Origin: Phycisphaerales bacterium
GTDB lineage: Bacteria; Planctomycetota; Phycisphaerae; Phycisphaerales; UBA1924
Direction: 5' to 3'
Assembly: GCA_020853975.1 (NCBI GenBank)
Contig: JADYXW010000002.1
Coordinates: 1 to 51,600, forward strand
Length of the DNA: 51,600 nt
Shown: positions 36,385-48,294 of the stretch, one piece after another
Layout of the letters: each line of letters begins with the position of its first letter
Numbering within the stretch: position 1 is the first letter of the stretch
Made by a program: the position numbers and the translations under genes
The notes under the pieces: generated by a model
Database searches by the model: none
Told to the model about the DNA's origin: nothing
What the model saw: only the letters and a program-made list of their open reading frames with translations

Positions 36385-36911
36385 GGCCTCAGCTCCGCCT
36401 TGTGGTCCTCATCCCGGGCCACCATGTCGCTGTACGAGCAGTTGATCGCCTCCCCGATCACGGGCGAGAAGTGCTCCCGCAGCGCCGCCACCGCCTCGTG
36501 CCCCTTCGTGATGTTGTGGTCGCGGCTGATCAGCGCCTCAAACTCGATGAACGTCCCCAGCCCCTCCACCTGATCCAGGTGAATCCGCGTGTGCCCGTGC
36601 ATCCACAGGTCCCTGTGCTTGCGCACCACCACCCACACCGGCAGCGGCTCACTCCCGAACCGCTCCAGCGCCTGCTCCTCGCTGTAGATCACGAAATGGC
36701 TCAGCTTCGCCGCCGCCCGGTTCGCCCGGTCGTAGTACACATACTCCGTCGGTTCCCCGGGCGTCTCCCGCTTCTTCAGCCGCCCGCTCGCCACGCGGAA
36801 GTACGTGTCAGTCTGGTCAAAGTCCAGGATCTTCCTCGCCCCCAGCACGCCGCACAGCGACCGCGCCAGATTCAGGTCCCGCAGTTCCGCCTTGAACTCC
36901 ACGTTGTGCAT
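36381..36911 (-). CDS. CYTH domain protein (class IV adenylate cyclase / triphosphatase family)
   Basis: A 176-aa cytoplasmic protein with the CYTH fold, found in CyaB-type adenylate cyclases and inorganic or thiamine triphosphatases. The N-terminal NVEFKAEL is the family EXK start, followed by DTYFRVASGRLKKRE and YYDR with the Arg/Lys-rich tunnel residues, HTRIHLDQVEGLGTFIEFE and the C-terminal SYSDM. The ATG at 36911 has AGGAAGGG upstream; the open frame upstream overlaps ligA and is not coding. The substrate cannot be decided from sequence. Confidence 0.82.
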   Translation of the reverse strand: MHNVEFKAELRDLNLARSLCGVLGARKILDFDQTDTYFRVASGRLKKRETPGEPTEYVYYDRANRAAAKLSHFVIYSEEQALERFGSEPLPVWVVVRKHRDLWMHGHTRIHLDQVEGLGTFIEFEALISRDHNITKGHEAVAALREHFSPVIGEAINCSYSDMVARDEDHKAELRP

Positions 36912-36958
36912 TTCCCGCCGCCCTTCCTCGCCCCCGAGACGCCCCGCCGCTCGCCATG

Positions 36959-40257
<3,299 letters not shown>

Positions 40258-40366
40258 TACCCAACTCTGCCGCCCCCGCAATCCGCCGCCCGCGAGCCCG
40301 TTGTCCTACTATCCCGCGATTGTCCGCATCGGCGTCGGGCCCCCGCCCGGCCCCCGGAGACCTTGG

Positions 40367-40675
40367 ATGAACACCCTCGCGTTTGTCGGCGGCCTCAACA
40401 CCTGGGAGCTGCTGATCATCCTCGTCATCGCGCTCCTCCTCTTCGGAAAGCGCCTCCCCGAGGTTGGCAAGAGCCTGGGCAAGGGCATCATCGAGTTCAA
40501 GAAGGGTCTCAAGGGCGTCGAGGAAGAGATCGAAGAAACTTCCTCCCGTCCCGCCCCGCGCAACGAGAGCTCCCAGGTCTATCGCTCCGAGCTCCCCCAG
40601 AGCACCGAGGGCCGCGTCAGCCGCGCCGACAGCGCCGAAGTGTCCTCCGAGGGCAAGCCCGCGAGCCACTCCTGA
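40367..40675 (+). CDS. tatA: Sec-independent translocase subunit TatA/TatE
   Basis: Single-pass inner-membrane component of the twin-arginine translocon, 102 aa. An N-terminal membrane helix (WELLIILVIALLLF) is followed by the FGKRLPEVGKSLGKGIIEFKKGL amphipathic helix and an acidic, disordered tail. GGAG lies seven bases before ATG 40367. Several Tat-type signals occur in this window (DUF1501, DUF1800, PhoX-like, Hyi-like), so it is a plausible exporter for them. No tatB or tatC is adjacent. Confidence 0.93.
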   Translation: MNTLAFVGGLNTWELLIILVIALLLFGKRLPEVGKSLGKGIIEFKKGLKGVEEEIEETSSRPAPRNESSQVYRSELPQSTEGRVSRADSAEVSSEGKPASHS

Positions 40676-40690
40676 TCCCCGCTTCGCCCG

Positions 40691-41359
40691 TCACGTCAGC
40701 AGAGCCTCGATCGCACGCGTCATGTCGCGCAGCGCCGCGCCGCGATGGCTCAGCGCGTTCTTCTCCTTGGCGCGCAGCTCAGAGCTCGTCACGCCGAACG
40801 CGAACGGCTCCGCCGCCACCATGAACAGCGGGTCATACCCGAACCCGCCGGCGCCGGAGGGCACCCGGGGAGGCTCCCCGATCCGCCCCTCAAACGCCCC
40901 ACGTGACGCCGCGATCACCCGCGCCGGTTCTGTTCCGCTCGCCGGCGCCGCCAGCGTCACCACGCACACGAACCGCGCCCCGCGCCGCTCCGCCGGAACC
41001 CCCCGGAGCTCCCTCAGCAGCCTCTCGTTATTCAGCCGGTCACGTTCGGCCCGCGCGAGCCCCGTTTCCATCCCATCCGTGCAGTAGTGCGACGAACTCA
41101 CCCCCGGCCTCCCACCCAGCGCGTCGACCTCCAGGCCCGAGTCATCCGCCAGGCAGTGCAGCCCCGTCGCCCCCGCATACGCCAGCGCCTTGATCGCAGA
41201 GTTCTCCTCGAACGTCGCGCCCGTCTCGGGCGGCTCGGGAAACTCCCCGACCTCACGCAGCCCCAGCAGCCGCACCCGCGCGCCGAGCCGCGGCAGCAGC
41301 ACCGCCCGCACCTCCTCCACTTTGTGCGCATTCCCCGTCGCGATCACCACGTCCAGCAT
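40691..41359 (-). CDS. rdgB: Non-canonical purine NTP pyrophosphatase (RdgB/HAM1 family)
   Basis: Hydrolyses ITP, dITP and XTP to keep inosine out of nucleic acids; 222 aa. Family motifs: VVIATGNAHKVEEVRAVL, the TFEENSAIKA segment, LADDSGLEVDALGGRPGV and the C-terminal GFGYDPLF with SHRGAALRDM. ATG 41359 matches the family N-terminus and has a GAGGGG-type site; eleven earlier codons in frame are not needed. Converges on tatA (15-bp gap) and diverges from the PfkB kinase gene. Confidence 0.94.
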   Translation of the reverse strand: MLDVVIATGNAHKVEEVRAVLLPRLGARVRLLGLREVGEFPEPPETGATFEENSAIKALAYAGATGLHCLADDSGLEVDALGGRPGVSSSHYCTDGMETGLARAERDRLNNERLLRELRGVPAERRGARFVCVVTLAAPASGTEPARVIAASRGAFEGRIGEPPRVPSGAGGFGYDPLFMVAAEPFAFGVTSSELRAKEKNALSHRGAALRDMTRAIEALLT

Positions 41360-41409
41360 CACGCGCCCCTCTTCCACTCCCGCCCCGCCCAAACACTACG
41401 CTCTCCCTC

Positions 41410-42558
41410 GTGCGAACCCGTGCAGACATCGCCCTCAGCGCCGCCGCCGCCCTCCAGACGGCCCCTCCCGCCGGGCCGGCTCTCGTCGGCTTCGATGGCT
41501 TCGTTGATTCCATTGTCCGCCTCGTCGCCTCCCGCTCCGGCATGGGACCGAGCGACTTCACCCCCATCCGCACCATCTCGGAGTTCGCCTCCCGCTGCGC
41601 CCAAGCCGCGGGCCGCAGCACCAACATCGAGCGAGTCCTCCTCGAAGACCGCTTCGGGGGCAACGGCCCGCTCCTCGCAGGAGGCCTCGCCTCCCTGGGC
41701 GTCCCGGTCACCTACATCGGCGCCGTGGGCGACGCCGCCGTCGAGCCCATCTTCCGGCCCTTCGCCGCACGCTGCCGTTGCATCATCCCCCTCGCGTCCT
41801 CCTCGCACACGCTCTGCCTGGAGTTCGACGATGGCAAGATCATGATCAACGACACCGCTAACGTGCAACGGGTTACCTGGGAGCGGCTTGTCTCCATCAT
41901 CCCGACCACCGAACTCGCATCCATTGTCCAGCGATGCACCCTCCTGGGCGTTGTGAACTGGTCTCTCGTCGGCGGCGTCCCCGGCCTCCTCGAAGGCCTC
42001 CGCACCCACGTCCTGCCCGGTCTCACAGGCGAGCGCCGGCTCTTCGTCGATATCTCCGACCCCGCCAAGCGCACCGACGCCGACATCGCTTCGATGCTCG
42101 GCCTCCTCTCCTCACTCAACGCCTCCCCAGGCCTTTCCGTCACCCTCGGCCTCAACCTCAGCGAGGCCGAACGCCTCTCCCGCGTCCTCTCCCTTCCCGC
42201 GACTCCTCCGGGCTCAACCGCGGACGCCGCCCTCTCCCTCGCCTCGGTGCTCCGCGCCGCCTGCCGCCTCGACACCGTCGTCGTCCACCCGCGTGAGGGC
42301 GCCGCCGCCTCATCCGCCTCTGGCCACGCCCACTGGTTCGATGGCCCGCTCACCCGCTCACCCCGCCTCTCCACCGGCGCGGGAGACCACTTCAACGCCG
42401 GCTTCGCCTTCGCCCAGGTCCGTGGACTGCCCCTGGACGAGTGCCTCGCCGTCGGCTGCGCCGTCAGCGGCGCCTACGTCCGCGACGCCGCATCGCCCGA
42501 CGCCTCCCGCCTCGTCTCGTTCCTCCAGAATCTCCCCGATCCGCAGCCCGCCGCGTGA
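41410..42558 (+). CDS. PfkB family carbohydrate kinase
   Basis: Sugar or nucleoside kinase of the ribokinase superfamily, 382 aa. The N-terminal GFDGFVDSIV and GGNGPLLAGGLASLGVPVTYIGAVG (PfkB motif 1) and C-terminal LSTGAGDHFNAGFAFA (motif 2, with the catalytic Asp) are clear. GTG 41410 is the start. The His after Asp in motif 2 and the longer central region differ from typical ribokinase, so the substrate is unclear. First gene of a plus-strand run with ALDH and rpiA. Confidence 0.88.
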   Translation: MRTRADIALSAAAALQTAPPAGPALVGFDGFVDSIVRLVASRSGMGPSDFTPIRTISEFASRCAQAAGRSTNIERVLLEDRFGGNGPLLAGGLASLGVPVTYIGAVGDAAVEPIFRPFAARCRCIIPLASSSHTLCLEFDDGKIMINDTANVQRVTWERLVSIIPTTELASIVQRCTLLGVVNWSLVGGVPGLLEGLRTHVLPGLTGERRLFVDISDPAKRTDADIASMLGLLSSLNASPGLSVTLGLNLSEAERLSRVLSLPATPPGSTADAALSLASVLRAACRLDTVVVHPREGAAASSASGHAHWFDGPLTRSPRLSTGAGDHFNAGFAFAQVRGLPLDECLAVGCAVSGAYVRDAASPDASRLVSFLQNLPDPQPAA

Positions 42559-42611
42559 TCCGGCCTGGGCGAGCTTGCCTTGCCCGCCCCGCGTCCGCCT
42601 ATCCTCACGCG

Positions 42612-44126
42612 ATGCTCAGCGACCTGCTCTCCGCACTCGACCTCTCGGGTCACCCGCGTCTCACCAACCCGGGCGACACCAAGGGCGTCGCCACCGTCTC
42701 CAGCCCCACCACCGGCGCCCCCCTCGCCGGCGTCAAACTCGACGACGCCGACTCCTACGAGCGCACCGTCGCCGCTTCCGCCGCCGCCTTCAAAGCCTGG
42801 CGAGAAGTCCCCGCGCCCGTCCGTGGCCAGGTCGTCCGCGCCATAGGCGACGAGTTCCGCCGCCACAAGGACGCGCTTGGCGACCTCGTCTCCCTCGAAG
42901 TCGGAAAGATCCGCAGCGAGGGCCGGGGTGAAGTTCAGGAGACCATCGACATCGCCGATTTCGCCGTGGGTCTCTCCCGCCAGCTCTACGGCCTCACCAT
43001 GCCCAGCGAGCGCGCACACCACACCATGAAGGAGCAGTGGCTCCCCCTCGGCCCCGTGGGCGTCATCTCCGCCTTCAACTTCCCAAACGCCGTCTGGGCT
43101 TGGAACGCCATGCTCGCCGCCGTTTGTGGCGATACCACCATCTGGAAGCCCAGCCTCCTCGCCCCACTCACCGCCATCGCCAGCCACGCCATCGCCGACC
43201 GCGTCGCCACCTCCATGGGCCACCCCGGCGTCTTCTCCCTCGTCATCGGCACCGACGACGTCGTGGGCGAACGCCTCGTCGCCGACCCCCGCATCCCCCT
43301 CATCTCCGCCACCGGCTCCTGCCGCATGGGCCGCCGCGTCGGTCAGGTCGTCGCGCAACGCTTCGGCCGCGCACTCCTCGAACTCGGCGGCAACAACGCC
43401 GCCATCGTCCACCACGACGCCGATCTCGCGATGGCCATCCCCGCCATCGTCTTCTCCGCCGTCGGCACCGCGGGCCAGCGCTGCACCACCACCCGCCGCC
43501 TCATCGTCCACGAACGCATCGCCGACGACGTCTGCAAACGCCTCGCCGCCGCCTACAAGACCATCCGCATCGGCGACCCCCTCGCCGACGGCACCCTCGT
43601 CGGCCCCCTCATCAACGCCCGCGCCGTCGAGGGCTTCCTCCACGCCGTCGAATCCGCCAGGGCCCAGGGCGGCTCGGTCCTCGTCGGTGGCCAGCGAGCC
43701 CGCGTCAGCGGCCTCTCGGGCCACTTCGTCGAGCCCACCATCATCCGCTGCAACAAGCCCATCCCCATCTCCTGCGAAGAAACGTTCGCCCCCATCCTCT
43801 ACGTCTTCACCTACTCCGACATCCAGCACGCCATCGCCATGAACAACGAGGTCCCCCAGGGCCTCTCCTCCGCCGTCTTCTCCGACAGCCTCCGCATCGC
43901 CGAAGCCTTTCTCAGCCCCAGCGGCAGCGGCTCCGACTGCGGCATCGCCAATGTCAACGCCGGAACCAGCGGTGCCGAAATCGGCGGTGCCTTCGGCGGC
44001 GAAAAGGAAACCGGCGGCGGCCGCGAGTCCGGCTCGGACTCCTGGAAGGCCTACATGCGCCGCCAGACCTCTACCATCAACTGGGGTACTCAGGTTCGCC
44101 TCGCCCAGGGGATCCGCTTTGACTGA
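42612..44126 (+). CDS. Aldehyde dehydrogenase, ALDH7 family (aminoadipate-semialdehyde dehydrogenase-like)
   Basis: NAD-dependent dehydrogenase of 504 aa. The catalytic Cys lies in FSAVGTAGQRCTTTRRL and the catalytic Glu in RALLELGGNNAAIVH; both surrounding motifs are typical of ALDH7 (antiquitin, AmaB), which oxidises alpha-aminoadipate semialdehyde in lysine breakdown. FNFPNAVWAWN is the cofactor segment. The C-terminal GGAFGGEKETGGGRESGSDSWK is also ALDH7-like. Its end overlaps the TTG start of rpiA by 8 bases. No lysine-pathway partner is visible nearby. Confidence 0.9.
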   Translation: MLSDLLSALDLSGHPRLTNPGDTKGVATVSSPTTGAPLAGVKLDDADSYERTVAASAAAFKAWREVPAPVRGQVVRAIGDEFRRHKDALGDLVSLEVGKIRSEGRGEVQETIDIADFAVGLSRQLYGLTMPSERAHHTMKEQWLPLGPVGVISAFNFPNAVWAWNAMLAAVCGDTTIWKPSLLAPLTAIASHAIADRVATSMGHPGVFSLVIGTDDVVGERLVADPRIPLISATGSCRMGRRVGQVVAQRFGRALLELGGNNAAIVHHDADLAMAIPAIVFSAVGTAGQRCTTTRRLIVHERIADDVCKRLAAAYKTIRIGDPLADGTLVGPLINARAVEGFLHAVESARAQGGSVLVGGQRARVSGLSGHFVEPTIIRCNKPIPISCEETFAPILYVFTYSDIQHAIAMNNEVPQGLSSAVFSDSLRIAEAFLSPSGSGSDCGIANVNAGTSGAEIGGAFGGEKETGGGRESGSDSWKAYMRRQTSTINWGTQVRLAQGIRFD

Positions 44127-44850
44127 ACCCGCACAAAACACCGAGCCCAGAATCCTCCCCGCGGGCGCCGACCTCCTCGCCGATCAGGCCGTCGCACCCA
44201 TCGAGTCCGGAATGGTCGTCGGTCTCGGCACAGGCCGCACCGCAAACCGGGGCCTCGTCGCCCTCGCCCGCAGGGTCCGCGACGAAAAGCTCGACATCGA
44301 GTGCGTCTGCTCCAGCGCCGCCACACGCGACCTCGCCCAAAGCCTCGGCCTCAACGTCGTCAGCTTCGATGAGATGGAAGCCATCGACTACTCATTCGAC
44401 GGCGCCGACGAGGTCGACCGCGAGCTCCGCATGCTCAAGGGCCACCACGGCGCCATCACCCGCCAGCGACTCGTCGCCGCCGTCAGCAAGACCAACGTCT
44501 ACCTCGCCCAGGAAGACAAGATCGTCGACCACCTCGGCACCCGCGCGCTCCTCGCCGTCACCATCATCCCCTTCGGATACACCAGCACCCGAAACCGCCT
44601 CCGCGACCTCGGCCTCTCGGGCGTCGTCCGCAAGACCATGGAGGGCGAGGTCTACATCACCGAGGGGGGCGGCGTCGTCTACGACATGCGCCTCCCCGAG
44701 AACTGCGACGTCGAGCAACTCGCCCTCGCCCTCGACCACGCCCCGGGCGTCGTCGACCACGGCCTCTTCCTCACCGAGGCCGACCTCGTCCTCGTCGAGT
44801 GCAAGAAGGGCGACGTCCGCCGCATCTCCGCCCAGCACGCAGACCGCTGA
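44119..44850 (+). CDS. rpiA: Ribose-5-phosphate isomerase A-like protein with Glu-to-Gln at the base position
   Basis: Pentose phosphate pathway isomerase (R5P/Ru5P), 243 aa. Start is TTG 44119, with AGGGGA six bases upstream, overlapping the ALDH stop. GLGTGRTANRGLVALA (phosphate loop) and FDGADEVD (Asp94, Asp97) are conserved, with Lys107. The usual KGGGGALTRE is LKGHHGAITRQ: position 116 is Gln where E. coli has Glu103, proposed as catalytic base. Overall fold and length fit RpiA, but activity may be altered. Confidence 0.88.
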   Translation: MTEPAQNTEPRILPAGADLLADQAVAPIESGMVVGLGTGRTANRGLVALARRVRDEKLDIECVCSSAATRDLAQSLGLNVVSFDEMEAIDYSFDGADEVDRELRMLKGHHGAITRQRLVAAVSKTNVYLAQEDKIVDHLGTRALLAVTIIPFGYTSTRNRLRDLGLSGVVRKTMEGEVYITEGGGVVYDMRLPENCDVEQLALALDHAPGVVDHGLFLTEADLVLVECKKGDVRRISAQHADR

Positions 44851-44890
44851 CCCCCAGCCGGCCGGCCGCTCGCCCCCGATCCGCCACCCC

Positions 44891-44914
44891 CGCGCGGCGA
44901 GTTCGCCCCGCGCG
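44891..44914. terminator. Possible bidirectional hairpin between rpiA and the CNNM gene
   Basis: CGCGCGG-CGA and TCG-CC-CGCGCG can pair as an imperfect stem with a small bulge in the 93-bp gap between convergent genes. No clear T-run follows on either strand, so function as a terminator is uncertain. Confidence 0.3.
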
Positions 44915-44943
44915 CCGACAAAGGCCCTCAACAATCCACCCGC

Positions 44944-46233
44944 CTACCCGCGCGAGACCAGCAGCTTGTCCACACGCACCCCGTCCATGTCCACCACCTC
45001 GATCGTGTAGCCCTCCCACGCCGTCTTCTCACCCTCGCGCGGAATACGCCCCAAAAGCGTCGTCACCAGCCCCCCGACCGTGCTCACGTCCGGCAGTTGC
45101 TCCTCCACCTCGGGCGAGAGCTCCAGCCCCATCACCAGCTCGTGCAGGGGCAGGCGGCCATCCACAAGCCACGTGCGCTCGTCGCGCCGCGTCATCGTCG
45201 CCCCCGCCACCTCGCCCTTCCTCGTGATATCCCCCACGATCGCCCGCGTCACGTCGTTCAGCGTCAACATCCCCTGCGTCGCCCCGTACTCATCGACGAC
45301 AAACGCGATGTGATTCCTCGACGTCTGGAACTGGTCCAGCAGCCGAAGCGCGGGCATCGACTCCGGGATGAAATGAGGCTTGCTCGCCACCGTCGTCACC
45401 GTAAACGTTTCCCCCGCGATCAGCCCGTGCGCGATCAGGTCCTTCACGTGTACCACGCCTACCAGCGAGTCGAGATTCCCGCGGCAGATCGGAAAGTGCG
45501 AGTGCGGACTCGTCCCGACCAGCACACGCACCTCGTCCAGCGGCGTGCTCTCATCGATCCAAACAATGTCCGCCCGCGACACCATCAGGTCCCGCACCAC
45601 CAGGTCGCCCGCACGCATCGTCCGTTGGAACAGCTTCAGCTCCTGAGGCGTGAAGATCCCGGTGCTCGCGGCCCGCGCGATCACCGCCCTCACGTCGTCC
45701 TCCGACACGTCATCCCCCTCCTTGGGCCTGATCCCCAGCGCCCGAAGCAGCAGCTCCGTCGACGCCGTCAGCAGCTTCACCGGCCACGCCGCGATCACCG
45801 ACAGCACGTGCAGAGGCATCGAGATCGTCGACGCGATCTGCTCCGGATACGCCAGCGCAATCCGCTTCGGAACCAGCTCCCCTACCACCAGCGAAAAATA
45901 CGTGATGATCAGCACCACGCCCACCAGCGAGATTGTGTCGGCATAGGGCTCAAGCACCGGCATGCGGTTCAACAGCGGCTTCAGCCTCCCCGACAGCGCA
46001 TTCTCCCCGAACGCGCCCGCCAGAATCCCGATCAGCGTGATGCCCACCTGCACCGTCGACAGGAAACGCGTCGGCTCGCGAGCCAGCGACATCGCCGTCG
46101 CCGCCCCCTTGCTCCCCGCGTGCGCCGCCTGCTGCAGACGGCTCTGGCGGCTGGTCATCATCGCCAGCTCAGACATCGCGAATACGCCGTTCAGAACAAG
46201 AAGCGCCGCGAGAATCAGAATGGATACCAGCAT
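44944..46233 (-). CDS. CNNM/CBS domain protein (CorC/HlyC family, putative Mg or Na transporter)
   Basis: Inner-membrane protein of 429 aa. Residues about 1-190 are the DUF21/CNNM transmembrane domain (VLNGVFAMSELAMMTSRQSRL, STVQVGITLIGILAGAFGE, SLVVGELVPKRIALAYPE). Two CBS domains follow (RDLMVSRADIVWIDEST and the second through DQFQTSRNHIAFVVDEYGATQGMLTLNDV), then a CorC_HlyC domain at the C-terminus. The family is linked to Mg2+ homeostasis; the hemolysin name is historical. It starts 317 bp from hsp20 across a repeat-rich spacer. Confidence 0.92.
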   Translation of the reverse strand: MLVSILILAALLVLNGVFAMSELAMMTSRQSRLQQAAHAGSKGAATAMSLAREPTRFLSTVQVGITLIGILAGAFGENALSGRLKPLLNRMPVLEPYADTISLVGVVLIITYFSLVVGELVPKRIALAYPEQIASTISMPLHVLSVIAAWPVKLLTASTELLLRALGIRPKEGDDVSEDDVRAVIARAASTGIFTPQELKLFQRTMRAGDLVVRDLMVSRADIVWIDESTPLDEVRVLVGTSPHSHFPICRGNLDSLVGVVHVKDLIAHGLIAGETFTVTTVASKPHFIPESMPALRLLDQFQTSRNHIAFVVDEYGATQGMLTLNDVTRAIVGDITRKGEVAGATMTRRDERTWLVDGRLPLHELVMGLELSPEVEEQLPDVSTVGGLVTTLLGRIPREGEKTAWEGYTIEVVDMDGVRVDKLLVSRG

Positions 46234-46300
46234 GAGGCACCATGGTATTGCCCGCCCACGCCGGGCGAACGACTCCTATCGCAAACCCGCTTAGGCTGGC

Positions 46301-46424
46301 GTGGCACGACTCCCCCCTCCTGACGTGCCACTGGCGTCGCCGGGCTCTGGCGGCGTCGCCAGTGCTCCCGATCAACCAACGGCAGGCGTGGCATGACTTC
46401 CCCCGCCCCTCGCCCCCGTGCCAC
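46301..46424. repeat. Intergenic cluster of palindromic elements
   Basis: Within the 46234-46550 spacer there is an inverted repeat GTGGCACG (46301-46308) / CGTGCCAC (46324-46331). It is followed directly by an imperfect 12-bp stem ACTGGCGTCGCC (46330-46341) / GGCGTCGCCAGT (46352-46363, one T-T mismatch). A second copy of the first element recurs as GTGGCA (46388-46393) with GTGCCAC (46418-46424). The GGCGTGGCAYGACTYCCC block is shared by both copies. The layout resembles REP-type dispersed repeats. No gene is seen in this spacer. Confidence 0.6.
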
Positions 46425-46550
46425 CGCACCGCCGTCTTCGGCGCGTGCAGTGCCAGCCGTGCAGCCCCAACGCCGCGCACGCTCCACGGCAAAGCCGCCC
46501 CCCCGCGTGTGGGCGCAAGGGGCAGCGAAGGTGATCGATGTTTGTCCCGA

Positions 46551-46997
46551 TCAGCTCACCGAGATCTTGCAGGGCCGCGACTTCTGCGTCTTGGCGAACC
46601 GCAGCGTTAGCACGCCCTCGCGCAGCTCGGCCTGCACGCCCTCGGCCTGCACCGTTTCGGGCAGCAGCACGCGCCGCGTAAACGTCCCCGTCCGCCGCTC
46701 GCGACGATAGAACTTCTCGTTCTGCTCCTCCACAGCCTGGTTCGTGCTGGCGCCGATCGTCAGCACGCCCTCGTGCACAGAGATGTCCACGTCCTCCTTC
46801 CTGAACCCCGGCAGCGATGCGCGCACGATCACGTGCCCATCCGTCTCGGACAGGTCGAGCGCCAGCGGCACCGTCTCCGCCGTCGGCGCGACCCCCAGCC
46901 TCGCGCCAACGTCGCCCAGGAACGGATCCCCGAAGAACTGCTCGATCAGCGAAGACGCGGGCAGCGCGGCGGGATGACGATTCACAATGGTCCTCAT
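46551..46997 (-). CDS. Small heat shock protein Hsp20 / alpha-crystallin
   Basis: ATP-independent holdase chaperone, 148 aa. The alpha-crystallin domain spans about residues 45-140, with DLSETDGHVIVRASLPGFRKEDVDISVHEGVLTIGA, FYRRERRTGTFTRRVLLPE and the ELREGVLTLRFAK strand (family A-x-x-x-G-V-L-T-L block). AAGGAG lies six bases before the ATG. A promoter-like pair sits upstream (47027-47055). The family IXI-like tail is KISVS. Confidence 0.93.
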   Translation of the reverse strand: MRTIVNRHPAALPASSLIEQFFGDPFLGDVGARLGVAPTAETVPLALDLSETDGHVIVRASLPGFRKEDVDISVHEGVLTIGASTNQAVEEQNEKFYRRERRTGTFTRRVLLPETVQAEGVQAELREGVLTLRFAKTQKSRPCKISVS

Positions 46998-47009
46998 GGC
47001 TTCTCCTTT

Positions 47010-47024
47010 GCCCCGATCCGGGGC
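47010..47024 (-). other. Hairpin in the hsp20 5' leader
   Basis: GCCCC and GGGGC arms with a 5-nt loop lie just before the AAGGAG of hsp20. They do not cover the ribosome binding site, so a thermosensor role is not supported by this stem alone. Confidence 0.3.
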
Positions 47025-47026
47025 GA

Positions 47027-47055
47027 AATATGCGGCTCAGTGCAACACAACACAA
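47027..47055 (-). promoter_or_regulatory. Putative sigma-70-type promoter of hsp20
   Basis: On the minus strand TTGTGT (47050-47055) and CATATT (47027-47032) are spaced by 17 bp, about 30 bp before the hsp20 ATG. Match quality is moderate (three and four of six). No CIRCE element was found. Confidence 0.45.
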
Positions 47056-47241
47056 CAAGGCAACCCGCGTGCCAGATGGCCCGACTCACTCCCACCCGCT
47101 CCAGCCGCTCCGCGCGCGGGACCGGGCTGCCGTTTCGTCAGTCCGTAGCGAGCCGGGTGCCCGACTGGCGGAGGGGCGAGGTCGCATGCCGTTCGCACAA
47201 ACGCGTGATCGGGGCCTGCCACAGGCCCCATAGCATCCACC

Positions 47242-48294
47242 ATGGCCACGCCCATCGACCTCCGCAGCGACACCGTCACGCGCCCCACGCCCGCCATGAA
47301 AGACGCCATGATGGCCGCCCCGCTGGGCGACGACGTGCTGGGGGATGAGCCCACCGTCGCCGCCCTCGAAGCCAAGTTCGCCGCCTGGGTCGGCAAGCCC
47401 GCCGCCTGCTTCGTCCCCACCGGCACCATGGCCAACCAGGTCGCCATCCGCGCCCACACCGAGCACGGCGACGAGATCATCTGCCACGAAGACAGCCACA
47501 TCGTCCAGTACGAAACCGGCGCGCCCGCCGCCCTCTCGGGCTGCATGGTCCGCACGCTGCGAGGCCCCAAGGGCCAGTTCACCCTCGCCGACGTCGCAGC
47601 CGCCATCCGCCCACTCGGCATCCACGGCCCCCTCTCAAAGCTCGTCGTCGTTGAGAACACACAGAACCGCGGCGGCGGCTCCGTCTGGCCGCTCCAACTC
47701 TGCCGCGACATCGCGCTCCTCGCCCGCGAAAAGGGCCTCCGCGCCCATCTCGACGGCGCCCGCCTCTGGAACGCCTCCGTCGCCAGCGGCGTGCCCATGG
47801 CCGCCTTCGCCGCCGACTTCGACAGCGTCTCCTGCTGCTTCTCCAAGGGCCTCGGCGCGCCCGTCGGCTCCGCCCTCGCCGGCTCCGCCGACTTCATCGC
47901 CCGCGCCCGCCGCTTCCGCAAGATGTTCGGAGGCGGCATGCGCCAGTCGGGCGTCCTCGCCGCCGCCGCCATCTACGCGATGGACAACCACACCTCCCGC
48001 CTCGCCCAGGACCACGACAACGCCCGGCTCCTCGCCCGGGGCATCGCCGCCATCCCCGGCCTTGCTCTCGAGCCCGAACAGGCCGCCTCGGGCCCCGAGA
48101 CCAACATCGTCTACTTCGACCTCGCCCCAACCCTGTCCTTCGACGGCGCGGGCCTTGTCGCGCGGCTCAAGGCCCGGGGCGTGCTCGTCCTCGCCACCGC
48201 GCCCCGCCGAGTGCGCGCGCTCACGCACCTCGACGTCACCAGAGCCCAGGTCGAGCACGCCGTGCAGGAAATCAAGGCCGCCGTCGCCGCCTAG
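47242..48294 (+). CDS. ltaE: L-threonine aldolase (low specificity)
   Basis: PLP enzyme cleaving threonine or allo-threonine to glycine and acetaldehyde; 350 aa. IDLRSDTVTRPTPAM and GDDVLGDEPTV at the N-terminus, PTGTMANQVAI, the HEDSHI segment, LHLDGARLWN-type Asp site (AHLDGARLWNASV) and the PLP Lys in CCFSKGLGAPVGS are all present. The TAG stop overlaps the stop of the convergent rhodanese gene (CTAG). Confidence 0.93.
   Translation: MATPIDLRSDTVTRPTPAMKDAMMAAPLGDDVLGDEPTVAALEAKFAAWVGKPAACFVPTGTMANQVAIRAHTEHGDEIICHEDSHIVQYETGAPAALSGCMVRTLRGPKGQFTLADVAAAIRPLGIHGPLSKLVVVENTQNRGGGSVWPLQLCRDIALLAREKGLRAHLDGARLWNASVASGVPMAAFAADFDSVSCCFSKGLGAPVGSALAGSADFIARARRFRKMFGGGMRQSGVLAAAAIYAMDNHTSRLAQDHDNARLLARGIAAIPGLALEPEQAASGPETNIVYFDLAPTLSFDGAGLVARLKARGVLVLATAPRRVRALTHLDVTRAQVEHAVQEIKAAVAA

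Noticed and set aside
42474..44141. Minus-strand frame opposite the ALDH gene
   Set aside because: Gly/Asp-rich shadow of the ALDH reading frame; no homology seen.
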